A stretch of DNA of 64,000 nucleotides from Protula sp. h YS-2021. Its lineage: Eukaryota > Annelida > Polychaeta > Sabellida > Serpulidae. The DNA lies in the NCBI GenBank assembly GCA_949752745.1, contig OX457029.1, forward strand, positions 9,835,511 through 9,899,510. The letters are read 5' to 3'. Both the position numbers and the translations under genes were made by a program. Under the pieces are notes generated by a model, which was given only the letters and a program-made list of their open reading frames with translations, searched no databases and was not told the origin of the DNA. Positions 1 through 7,549 of this stretch are shown piece by piece (position 1 is the stretch's first letter; every line of letters starts with the position of its first letter).

Positions 1-774
1 ACTAACCCTCACTTTGCGAATGGTTAAAAACGCATCTCTCACTTCTACTTTATAACCATTATTTGCAGCCATTAATACATATTCATCTTTTTGTCTATGT
101 AAACGTAATTTCATACTAATACCATTGGGAAGATAGCGATCTTGCTCAAACAAATCTACCCTTAAACCGCCTGTAAGCGTAAACTCACGGCTTTGACGCG
201 TATACAAATAACGATTATGCAAACTATTATTTGCCTGCAGAGCTACCTCACCACCATCAACATTTACATGAAAATCTGCTACATATCTTTCATGATTAGC
301 TCTTTTCACCTCATGACTATTCATTGACCCAGCAGTATCTTTATAGATGAGACGCAGAGAGCGCTCAGAATTGAGACTTTCTTCCGAGTCATGAATGAGA
401 TGAGATATGATGCTGGTATAACCATGGGTATTGTTACTATGCGATACCGAACGATCATTTAGAAACAATTCAATATTGGACCATAACCCATTAAACAAAT
501 CATTGATACATGATACATTATCATCAACATCGCATGGTGTTCCATCAGCTTTTACAATGCGACATACAATATGAAGTCTACTGTTCTTTAAATCTAGATA
601 TTCTTCTGTACTCGCAGGAATGTAGAATTCTATTGGAGCGCCCTCTCTAATGGTAGTGAGTGGTTGATAGTCGACATTATAACTTTTTTCTACAGCAGTT
701 TGCGTTGGTGGTACGTGAAACCATTCTAATGGAGAAAGGCTACATTCACAAGAATGATTATGAATTAAAGACAT
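1..774 (-). CDS. MCP: Polinton major capsid protein (hexon-like), partial
   Basis: Open for 258 codons from an ATG at 774 to the window edge, with no stop. The N-terminal part has the pattern typical of Polinton hexon-like major capsid proteins, the family often filed in animal genomes as F54H12.2-like: a PLEWF motif, then EFYIPAS and LDLKNSRLHIVCRI, followed by an LFNGLWSNIELFLND stretch. In this family the protein forms a double jelly-roll trimer that builds the icosahedral shell. It is the last minus-strand gene in view and starts 2 bases after the pX-like frame ends. The C-terminal half lies outside the window. No lesion is visible here, unlike the ATPase and integrase. Confidence 0.85.
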   Translation of the reverse strand, partial: MSLIHNHSCECSLSPLEWFHVPPTQTAVEKSYNVDYQPLTTIREGAPIEFYIPASTEEYLDLKNSRLHIVCRIVKADGTPCDVDDNVSCINDLFNGLWSNIELFLNDRSVSHSNNTHGYTSIISHLIHDSEESLNSERSLRLIYKDTAGSMNSHEVKRANHERYVADFHVNVDGGEVALQANNSLHNRYLYTRQSREFTLTGGLRVDLFEQDRYLPNGISMKLRLHRQKDEYVLMAANNGYKVEVRDAFLTIRKVRVS

Positions 775-776
775 GT

Positions 777-1121
777 TTAAAAAATATCTTTCTTATATTT
801 TGTTGATGTTATCCGTTTGGCTGCCGTTCGCCTTCTGACAGGTTTTGCAGGTTGTGCTCTCTTTTGTCCTCCTAACACATCACCAATCACAGGTTGTGCT
901 ACTCGGCCTGTAACATCTTTCGCGACATCTTTCGCAGCCTTTTTAAGATGTGGTGCAACGATTTTAGCCCCTGCCTTAAGCAGTGGAATAGCTTTGCGAG
1001 CCAATGATCCTAATATTGAACCAATACCATCTCCATATTGTATTCGTGCTCCTTTAAATCCTGGTAATTCCCCGCCCACTTGACGAAGAAAATGGTTGCG
1101 ATATGCTGACGGATCGTGTGT
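777..1121 (-). CDS. Polinton pX/pVI-like minor virion peptide
   Basis: A short basic protein with GIGSILGSLARKAIPLLK, an amphipathic helix, followed by a Lys/Arg-rich tail. This layout matches the adenovirus pX/pVI-like small virion proteins that sit between penton and hexon genes in Polintons and adintoviruses. The frame is open from 1121 to the stop at 777. The segment 1080-1121 contains plausible protein (YRNHFLRQ next to GGELPG) but no ATG; only a GTG occurs at 1079. The start codon therefore seems lost, or translation starts on a non-AUG codon. The stop lies 2 bases before the capsid ATG. Confidence 0.6.
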   Translation of the reverse strand, partial: THDPSAYRNHFLRQVGGELPGFKGARIQYGDGIGSILGSLARKAIPLLKAGAKIVAPHLKKAAKDVAKDVTGRVAQPVIGDVLGGQKRAQPAKPVRRRTAAKRITSTKYKKDIF

Positions 1122-1129
1122 TTATGCTT

Positions 1130-1879
1130 TCATAATGCTTTTGGTCGAAAATGAAGTTTGCATATCACTTTCCCAGTTTGAAATGACACAATATAACCTG
1201 TGTCATCCTTAATATTCATTTCTATTGTGTCAAATTTGGATGTGTTTACAGTGAAGTAATAAGGTTCTTCATAAGTTTTCATAATAATATCACCATCATA
1301 CCCTTCAATGGGAACAGAACGTAGTAAAGGAACATAATAATCTCCAACTACTTGTGGCTCACAAATACTACAATACACATAAAGTGTATAAAATCCATGT
1401 TTCACATCGGATTGATGTTCAGCAGGACCGGATTCTCTATACCATCTACCTGGTTTAAATCCTAAAATCTCAGCTAAACCAGTAGAAAAGACAATATCAT
1501 ATTCCTCTTTTAAAATAAGAGAAACTTTTCGACTAATTTTATCATACTTTAACCTAATAGGGTTTGCATTAATAGATTTTTGTAATTCTGCATTTATTGC
1601 AGTACATATTTCAGGTATGGTTCTGTAGTAACCATATGGAATATAAACTGGATAAAATACATCTGATGATGATGATCGATAATGCAGAGTATAGTCTATT
1701 CCTGGCCTCCTTGTCGTCCATGTGTGTGGGTATTGAATTTCAGCTAAGGATACTTTATATTTTCCGTTCAAATATATTGTACGAGGTAAACGAATTTGAT
1801 AATTAGACGCCTTATTAGTAGGATAATAGTTCAAACTAGCATTGCTGGGCAAAGTGACGTAAAAACTTGTTGACTCCAT
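1130..1879 (-). CDS. Polinton penton-like (single jelly-roll) capsid protein
   Basis: An intact 249-residue frame from ATG 1879 to TGA at 1130. The N-terminus (FYVTLPSNAS, then NYQIRLPRTIYLNGKYKV and EIQYPHTW) is the signature region of Polinton penton/minor capsid proteins, which form pentamers at capsid vertices. The length fits that family, usually about 230-270 residues. The middle has the IPYGYY..PEI..AIN pattern also common there. It lies upstream of the pX-like frame and major capsid gene, the usual virion gene block order. No frameshift or stop is seen. Confidence 0.85.
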   Translation of the reverse strand: MESTSFYVTLPSNASLNYYPTNKASNYQIRLPRTIYLNGKYKVSLAEIQYPHTWTTRRPGIDYTLHYRSSSSDVFYPVYIPYGYYRTIPEICTAINAELQKSINANPIRLKYDKISRKVSLILKEEYDIVFSTGLAEILGFKPGRWYRESGPAEHQSDVKHGFYTLYVYCSICEPQVVGDYYVPLLRSVPIEGYDGDIIMKTYEEPYYFTVNTSKFDTIEMNIKDDTGYIVSFQTGKVICKLHFRPKAL

Positions 1880-2083
1880 GATGACTAAATCGTTTATGTG
1901 ATGTAGATAGACTGAATGTGTATATACATTATGTCTGGCTCACATCGTCTTCACTGTCTCCATGATCTATATTACTGTCTACTACTTCTCCTTGACAACA
2001 AGTGCTTACACACCTAATTTTTACAGGAATATTATTTTTATTTTCATTGTCTTTACAGCAACACCATTACTGTTTAAACCATG
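1880..2083 (-). other. intergenic spacer with short Cys-rich open frame
   Basis: A 204-base gap between the penton gene and the next gene upstream. It contains a 45-codon minus-strand open frame (2066 to 1929) with Cys clusters (CCCKDN, STCCQG) and an acidic end (DHGDSEDD) but no ATG. It may be a remnant or a spliced exon of an accessory gene, or chance. Confidence 0.3.
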
Positions 2084-2674
2084 TTAAAAAGTTTCCCATC
2101 CTTCTGGAAACAACCTCTGTTGACGCTGTTTTATCTCTGTTGCAATATCTTCACGAGTTGTCTTTTTTCCAAAAACAGCTTTTGGGATATTAGCGTCTAC
2201 AATTTCCTCAATAAACTGCTTCCAGCCCTGCGGCGGTTGTCGTCGTTCTTTTCTTCTTGTAGCAACCAATGCTTCTTTCAACAAATCAATAATGTTGGAA
2301 TTCTCAATGACATCTCCAGTTTTCAATACAAGTTCATTTTTATCTGTCCATCTCGTACCATGTTTCTTCAGTTCTACCAAAAGTTGTGTTAGTTTTCCAT
2401 GATATATAGGTTGAAAATAACTTAGAAACTGTTGCGACTTTTCTGATTTTGGTGTACAAGATGATGTAACAGACTTTTGTCGTTGTTGTTGTGATTGAAT
2501 TGTTCGTAAATGACGACCAAGAAGTTGAGACATTTCAATTGCCTTCTCACGAGTTCGTTTCCCACGTAAAAGTTTATTCACTTTCGATTTGATTTCACCA
2601 TCTTTTCCCTTATTTTCCAACAACATTTTATATTCATATTCAGGAATGAGAACCATTTTCAAAGTATGTTTCAT
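2084..2674 (-). CDS. Polinton-associated protein of unknown function
   Basis: Intact 196-residue frame from ATG 2674. The N-terminal half is charged and Gln/Lys-rich with a probable helical segment (KAIEMSQLLGRHLRTIQ). The C-terminal half has a PPQGWKQFIEEIVDANIPK motif and ends FPEGWETF. The protein has no signal peptide or membrane span. Comparable mid-length basic proteins occur between penton and integrase/ATPase genes in Polintons, so a virion assembly role is plausible, but I do not recognise a named family. Its ATG overlaps the stop of the next upstream gene as ATGA, which suggests coupled transcription. Confidence 0.6.
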   Translation of the reverse strand: MKHTLKMVLIPEYEYKMLLENKGKDGEIKSKVNKLLRGKRTREKAIEMSQLLGRHLRTIQSQQQRQKSVTSSCTPKSEKSQQFLSYFQPIYHGKLTQLLVELKKHGTRWTDKNELVLKTGDVIENSNIIDLLKEALVATRRKERRQPPQGWKQFIEEIVDANIPKAVFGKKTTREDIATEIKQRQQRLFPEGWETF

Positions 2675-2997
2675 TTTAGAAGCAACTGAGCTAACAAAGG
2701 TAATGCAAATTTAGCAATAGCTCCAAGGAATCCTCCTTTCTGATTAACCAACTTCTTTTTTCTTTGAAGTGATATCTTCTTATCTGCTAGAGTGCGAAGG
2801 GTATGACGCTCACGCTTGAATTGCTTATACCTTTTTGAGCTTAAGGGTAAATGTCCTCGCAATATATTCAAACAAATTTCAAACAAGCTAGTTAATTCCT
2901 CCTTAGTAGCTTGCTGTAACAAGTATTTACGTCGTTTAGGCCCACTGCGTGCGAGCAAATGAAGAAAAGGTTGATTCGCTTGAATACGTTTAGACAT
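2671..2997 (-). CDS. small basic Polinton protein with hydrophobic tail
   Basis: Intact 108-residue frame starting at ATG 2997. It begins with a Gln/Arg-rich region, then a run of Lys/Arg (KRYKQFKRERHTLRTLADKK, followed by QRKKKL), and ends in GGFLGAIAKFALPLL plus a Leu-rich tail. A basic body followed by a Gly-Gly-Phe hydrophobic C-terminus recurs in Polinton and adintovirus small virion proteins, thought to bind DNA or membranes. It overlaps the ATPase C-terminal frame by 8 bases and the next gene by an ATGA. The function is inferred from this pattern only. Confidence 0.6.
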   Translation of the reverse strand: MSKRIQANQPFLHLLARSGPKRRKYLLQQATKEELTSLFEICLNILRGHLPLSSKRYKQFKRERHTLRTLADKKISLQRKKKLVNQKGGFLGAIAKFALPLLAQLLLK

Positions 2998-3676
2998 CTT
3001 GGCTGCGAATGGTTAAGTGACTTGGTTCTTGCTCATACGCTACTTTATCAACATATACGTAATGTGTATCTTTTGGTAAAATGCCTGTACGAATACGTAG
3101 TTGATCATTTGTCTTCGGCTTCAAGTCAATGAATAAATAGCCATGAGGTTTGCTCGTAGCATCTTGATAGGCTTCTATGAGAAAGTGAGATTTTCCAGGA
3201 TACATTTGTCGCGCTAATGTACTTATTTATTGACTATCTCTAGGATTTTTAAACAGAATGATGTAATGTTTATTCAAACTAATATTTCGCATTTCTCTAC
3301 CATGATGAAATAAATTATGCACAATAAAAATAATGCTGAGATTTTGATGGCTGCTGCCTACACTAAAGAGGCGTGTCATACGCTCATCACTATGACATTT
3401 AGTCATTAAGTCATCTATGATGAGTAAGTTTGGTTTTTTCGGGTTAAAGCGCTCTTCAATGTCGTCTGGAATGCCTTGATAAAATTCTACACCTTTCATT
3501 CCCTTGTACAAAGGTTGATCTGCTGCATAGAGCCATAAAATGGCTTTTGGAGAGGGTTTAATTAAATTTTGTTCTAGAATTTCCTTCACCAGAGAAGTTT
3601 TACCACTGCCTGTAGGTCCAGAGACCAAACATGTGAATGGATGCTTTATTTTTGAATGTCTGTTTCTTTTACCCAA
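2990..3676 (-). pseudogene. Polinton A32/FtsK-type packaging ATPase, interrupted
   Basis: The upstream part (3676-3227) has Walker A GPTGSGKT near its N-terminus and Walker B LLIIDDL, as in viral genome-packaging ATPases of the A32/FtsK group. A TAA at 3227-3229 stops it after FKNPRDSQ. The same frame resumes without any shift and runs to 2990, carrying PHGYLFIDLKP and RIRTGILP, the C-terminal region expected in this family. One in-frame nonsense codon therefore splits an otherwise full-length gene of about 230 codons. There is also no ATG before Walker A; the frame begins with TTG at 3676, right after a TAA. Its 5' end overlaps the 3' end of the integrase gene. Confidence 0.85.
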
Positions 3677-4729
3677 CTGTTAAATTTCTATGGCCAGCCT
3701 AACCACTTGACAAATAATTCTTTTACACCTCGTCTTTTTCGTGTTTTCAAGACCTGTTGAATTCTGTAGATGGATTCAATATCTTTTGTAACAGCTTGCA
3801 ATTCTTCTTCATAGAAATGACCATCAATATCTTCGTCTAAAAAGTCTTTCACACGATACAAGTGTATTCCTTGCTTCTTATAACGACGTGTGATAATGAA
3901 CACTTCTTGTGTCCATTTTATATGATAATCTCGTTGAAACGTATATTTCAAGTGAGAAATGCGAACATGTTGACCAATCTTAAATTTGTAAGGTTTTTTC
4001 TTCTTCTTTGGTTTCAATTTCAATTTGTTTACATACATATACTTCCACACTTTAGATTCATTTTCCTTTCGAATATCTGCAGGAGCATACTTATAAGGGA
4101 GAGAGCCATGTGGTCTATGGTTGTAATTGTATACCAGTTCTTGAAGGATGTCTGCATACCGATAAGTTTGATTATGTAGAAAATATCGATACATCATTCC
4201 CTTTAGAGTACGAATGACTCTCTCAGCAAAGTTGGCTTTAGTTTCATTCTTTGTCGTATAAGCATGAATTCCCTCATTCTTCAAAAATGCTGTTACCCAT
4301 CTGTTTTTAAATTCAGTTCCGTTATCTGACCTTAGAGTTCGCAGTCTTCGACGTGTTTCATGAAAAATATTCTGGAAAGCTTGTATGACGCTGGTATGTG
4401 ATTTGTTAGGTATTGGCTGCACCCACAAATATTTCGAAAACACATCAATGACAACTAATAAAAAGCGGGTGTCATCGTTATAAGAGGCTATCAATATCCC
4501 ACATGTCATCAATACCGCGTGTAATGACATGTTGCCTTTTAAACCTATATTTTACAGGTTGTAGTAAACTGAATGCATCTTGATTCTGTAACCATGTCTT
4601 CACTTTGGAATGAGTAATTGGTTGATCATGTTTTTTTAATATGTGATAAAGTTTGTAAGGACCAGCAAATGCACCGGGTTGACCAGGTTTAAAGTAAATA
4701 TTGGTTAAGTATTCCTTCCACGTTGACAT
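3646..4729 (-). pseudogene. Polinton chromodomain integrase, broken
   Basis: The N-terminal piece (ATG 4729 to 4478) carries a helical DNA-binding-like region and the first catalytic aspartate context (MWDID). A frame change follows, and the downstream piece (4530-3688) supplies VVIDVFSKYLWVQP, the second aspartate in DNGTEF and the glutamate in NFAERVIRTLK, giving a retroviral-type DDE core. A basic linker and a chromodomain (ELFVKWLGWP) end the protein. A TAG at 3688-3690 interrupts the chromodomain, whose last residues (NSWVKETDI) remain in frame to TAA at 3646. Polinton integrases use this core to insert element DNA. The copy is inactive as read. Confidence 0.9.
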
Positions 4730-4931
4730 GTTAACACTAAATGAAAAGCATTTGTACACATACGCTACATTTTATTTCACCTCATACCTCAATCAACATA
4801 TCTTACATTTTATTTCGTTGTCCAATAAACACATGTTACAGGTTTTTATAAATCAAGTATAGACACAATGGTGTGAATAATTGGCGTCCATTCATCTTCA
4901 ATGCATACTAACCAACTACTAATTCATCAAA
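4730..4931. other. AT-rich spacer
   Basis: No gene is seen. Two TTTATT motifs near 4773 and 4812 read as AATAAA on the minus strand and could be polyadenylation signals for the accessory genes upstream. Confidence 0.35.
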
Positions 4932-5198
4932 CTAACCAACTAATTCATCAAATGTTATAGCATTTAACCCATACTTCTCACAACGTTTGTTGACATTGTC
5001 TAACACTTTATCTAAATGAATATAATATTTAGCTTCATTCCAATATGTATAGACACTTGCGAAATGGCAAGTATGTTCTTGACACTCTTCATTTTGACAA
5101 GCAGGACATAATAAAAATGCAAATTTTTTTACAGCTAATAAAATTTCTTCACAATATGTTTTTTGCACAATATACTGTTTCAATGTAATGTCCGCCAT
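4932..5198 (-). CDS. small Cys/His accessory protein of the Polinton
   Basis: 88-residue frame starting at ATG 5198, chosen because it follows the previous stop in a TAATG overlap and precedes MADITL; the open frame extends slightly upstream only through GTG. The centre has CPACQNEECQEHTCHF, a C-x2-C-x5-Q-x2-H-x-C pattern that resembles small zinc-binding-like proteins recurring in Polinton/adintovirus accessory regions (family resemblance from memory, not verified). The rest is helical and charged. Function unknown. Confidence 0.55.
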   Translation of the reverse strand: MADITLKQYIVQKTYCEEILLAVKKFAFLLCPACQNEECQEHTCHFASVYTYWNEAKYYIHLDKVLDNVNKRCEKYGLNAITFDELVG

Positions 5199-5467
5199 TA
5201 TACTGCAATATACATTAACCACTCTCTCACTTCATCAAACAGTCTTGGATCAAATCGAGCAAAGTGAAATGCTGCTTCCACATCAAAATTCTCAGCTCCG
5301 TCAATGCCTGAAAGCGTACACTCTTTGATGAAATCCTCGCGTAAGTTTGACAATTTTAGCGCTAAATGAGCAAGTTCCCAATAGATGCTAAAGTGTTGTA
5401 GTTGTTGTTGAACAGACCCAAACATGTAGTCCACATACTTCTCCTTAAAACACGTTTCTACATCCAT
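5198..5467 (-). CDS. small accessory protein, paralogue of the 6185-6631 protein
   Basis: 89-residue intact frame starting at ATG 5467. The sequence starts with an F-x3-Y-x2-Y-x-F pattern (CFKEKYVDYMF) and later has FDVEAAFHFA. The 148-residue protein encoded at 6631-6185 shows the same order (VFQVNYTNYVF and later YDIESAFINA), so the two look like diverged copies. No signal peptide, membrane segment or known motif is visible. The stop overlaps the next ATG as TAATG, which suggests joint transcription. Confidence 0.55.
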   Translation of the reverse strand: MDVETCFKEKYVDYMFGSVQQQLQHFSIYWELAHLALKLSNLREDFIKECTLSGIDGAENFDVEAAFHFARFDPRLFDEVREWLMYIAV

Positions 5468-5523
5468 CCTACATGTTCATATGACGCGTCTGCGCACTGT
5501 GACGGCTGGCGAGTAAATGATTT

Positions 5524-6146
5524 TCAAAAAGGTGATACCGTTAGCGAACCACACTTGATACAGAAGTTGTCTGGTTCACACATCTTACAATTGTACTTGT
5601 GACAGTGACAATCATAATCACTGGCATATCCAAAAGCTCCACAATATTCACAGGTAAGTCCAAGTTGATTTTGCACGTTCATATTCTCCAATCGCACTTC
5701 AGCCAGTCTGTCTTTGGATAACTTTGACACTTTCATTCGATTGTCCTTTTGCAGCTTGATAGGAGTTTTCTTCCCATGACATTTCGTACATGGCACTATG
5801 GTTGAGGTTATGCTCTCGATTTCCTGAAGCAATGTCTCCCATTCACCGTCATTCATGTTGATGTAACGCGTATATCCTTTCCCTTCAAACAGCGATGTGT
5901 GCACAAAACTCACATAGCGCATATCCAAGTATGAAATGACTTCAACCACTTCGTTTCTGTTAAATACAGTTTGAAGCCAATGTTACGTAATCTTGTCAAG
6001 TTCTGCAACACAATCTTCCACAAGGATGGTGATAAAGCAAGCCATCTCTCTCCACGTTTGATTCGAAGAAATGTCCCAAATTCTCCATGCTCCACAGTAA
6101 TGGCTAAGTTAGCACTAATTTTAAAGCTGCTTGTCTTGTTCTCCAT
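5524..6146 (-). pseudogene. Polinton accessory protein, possible PC4-like fold plus Cys-rich tail, frameshifted
   Basis: The first part starts at ATG 6146 (MENKTSSFK) and has TFLRIKRGERWLALSPSLWK; its frame runs off to TGA at 5910. The other part, one frame back, begins near 5949 with EVISYLDMRYVSFVH and YINMNDGEWETLLQEI, then CTKC, CEYC, CKMC and CIKC pairs. The two join well if one base was lost near 5950-5962; no classical slippery heptamer is present, so I favour a lesion over programmed shifting. Two beta-rich stretches each followed by a Trp-containing helix recall the PC4/p15 single-strand DNA-binding fold, but this is tentative. Confidence 0.5.
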
Positions 6147-6182
6147 GGCTGCACAATGAAATGATACCTTTGAGTCCACTCC

Positions 6183-6189
6183 TTTTATA
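6183..6189 (-). promoter_or_regulatory. TATA box for the 6146 gene
   Basis: The minus strand reads GGGTATAAAAGGAG, a strong TATA box, 37 bases before ATG 6146. It is followed by TATCATTTCATTG, a sequence also found after the 6687-6693 TATA box (TGTCATTTCACGTG), possibly a shared initiator. Confidence 0.6.
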
Positions 6190-6631
6190 CCCATCTATCT
6201 GCTGAGTTAGCTCCCTTTTCAAACATCTTGCAAAGTTTTGAATTCACTTCAACTCGTCCATGGTTGAAGCGAACAAGTTCTGATACATTCGTCGTCAATG
6301 GAACGCCGTCATCATAATGTAAAATAATTCTAGCAGCTACAACTAGCATGAGTTCAGCTGCCCAAATTGTATTGGCGTTGATAAATGCTGATTCAATGTC
6401 ATAGGTGTTTCCTGGTAAATTCAGGTCTTCACATTCACTCAGAAAAGCTTTAATGAAAAGATCTCTTGGAATTACCATTCCAGTCGCTTCCCAATGTTTA
6501 TGCAAATTCTTCACTTGTAAAATCCAATCCCATTCAAAATTAGAAAGTTTTGAAAACACATAGTTAGTATAGTTCACTTGGAAGACCTCATCCAAAGTCT
6601 CTATACGTTTGTGAAGAAGGGATGTCGACAT
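6185..6631 (-). CDS. Polinton accessory protein of unknown function
   Basis: 148-residue intact frame from ATG 6631. It contains VFQVNYTNYVF, WDWILQVKNLHKHWEATG, YDIESAFINA and a C-terminal FNHGRVEVNSKLCKMFEKGA. No catalytic motif, signal peptide or membrane span is evident. A shorter gene at 5467-5198 appears to be a paralogue. A TATA box lies about 56 bases upstream, so this gene probably begins its own transcript. Its stop overlaps the TATA box of the next gene. Confidence 0.6.
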   Translation of the reverse strand: MSTSLLHKRIETLDEVFQVNYTNYVFSKLSNFEWDWILQVKNLHKHWEATGMVIPRDLFIKAFLSECEDLNLPGNTYDIESAFINANTIWAAELMLVVAARIILHYDDGVPLTTNVSELVRFNHGRVEVNSKLCKMFEKGANSADRWV

Positions 6632-6686
6632 TGTTTACTCACACAATCCACCACGTGAAATGACAATATATGTTCTCGCCCATCCC

Positions 6687-6693
6687 ATTTATA
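6687..6693 (-). promoter_or_regulatory. TATA box for the 6631 gene
   Basis: The minus strand reads GAGGGTATAAATGGGATG, about 56 bases before ATG 6631. TGTCATTTCACGTG follows at a distance suited to a transcription start. Confidence 0.55.
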
Positions 6694-6772
6694 CCCTCCA
6701 GGTTTTCCCGTCTTCCAAGTTCCTTGTCAGATGTTAAACTTAATTCTAATATATCTAAACTAGAAGATGTAT

Positions 6773-6802
6773 CTAAACATTCGTGAAAGGTGGTTTTATA
6801 GG
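6773..6802. repeat. 30-bp exact repeat, copy 1
   Basis: Thirty bases, containing AACATTCGTGAAAGGTGG and ending GTTTTATAG, are repeated without mismatch at 8971-9000 in the same orientation. Copy 1 lies just upstream of the accessory gene promoters of the Polinton. Confidence 0.85.
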
Positions 6803-7034
6803 GGTTTTCGCCGATCCAACTCCCATTCTTCTGAAGTGTGAGCATCCTTTAAATGTCTTTTAAGATTTTGCAACTTGTTGAATGGACTGCTCATTCGAAC
6901 ACGTGTTGTGAGAGCTTCACATTCAAACACACCCTTGAGTGTTGTGTTAAAAAAAAACTTACTTACTGTGGATCTAACACTTCACCTGTTTCAATCGTAC
7001 AGTGCAAAAAAAAACTCTACAATTTTCCTTTGTT

Positions 7035-7424
7035 ACAAGTAACAAAGACGGGTGTGACAAATATTTCTGCTAACCGACACAGGTATCTGGGAGGAAATTT
7101 AATTGCTCGGCATGAGGTGAGTCTTTGTTCTAGCCGTCTGTCCGCACATCAGAGGCCTCTCACACTCACGCCTTGTCACATTTTCTCAAAGCATAGAGTT
7201 TAGATGAATTGAAAAAGAAATATCTCTTCACTGAGGTTGTCATCTGTCTCTTTTGAAAAAAAAAGGCATGCTCACGTCTTTGAATGAAACATGCAGCTGC
7301 TTCTTTGTCACAAGTAGCAAAGATGCGACAAGTTTCTACTAACTCATGCAGACATCTGCGAGGTGGTTTAGAGGTTTAATTGCTTGTCACGCGGTGAGCC
7401 TTTATTCTATTGTTCTAGCTACAC
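7035..7424. repeat. diverged direct duplication upstream of the plus-strand gene
   Basis: The stretch 7035-7150 (CAAGTAACAAAGACG, AATTTAATTGCT, GAGGTGAGTCTTTGTTCTAG) reappears in diverged form at 7311-7424 (CAAGTAGCAAAGATG, GGTTTAATTGCT, GCGGTGAGCC, GTTCTAG). The copies are about 275 bases apart. It may be a duplicated promoter region or part of a terminal repeat. Confidence 0.6.
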
Positions 7425-7433
7425 ATATATATA
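7425..7433 (+). promoter_or_regulatory. TATA-like element of the plus-strand gene
   Basis: ATATATATA lies at the end of the second copy of the duplicated leader, 35-45 bases before ATGs at 7468 and 7476. The first copy of the duplication has no such element. Confidence 0.35.
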
Positions 7434-7549
7434 CGGCTCACATGACTGACTTCTCACACTCAAACTCATGGTAACATGGAATTTAAGGACAGCTTTTTTA
7501 ACGCTGAACGTAAGCAAAAATATCTGCTTACAGATGAAGATATTATGAG

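Noticed and set aside
5945..5965. Programmed -1 frameshifting as the explanation for the broken accessory gene
   Set aside because: No X-XXY-YYZ heptamer at the junction and neighbouring genes are also damaged, so a lesion is simpler.
6639..6845. 68-codon minus-strand frame (MLTLQKNGSWIGEN...)
   Set aside because: It runs across the TATA box and presumed transcription start of the 6631 gene and over the 30-bp repeat; no conserved-looking content.
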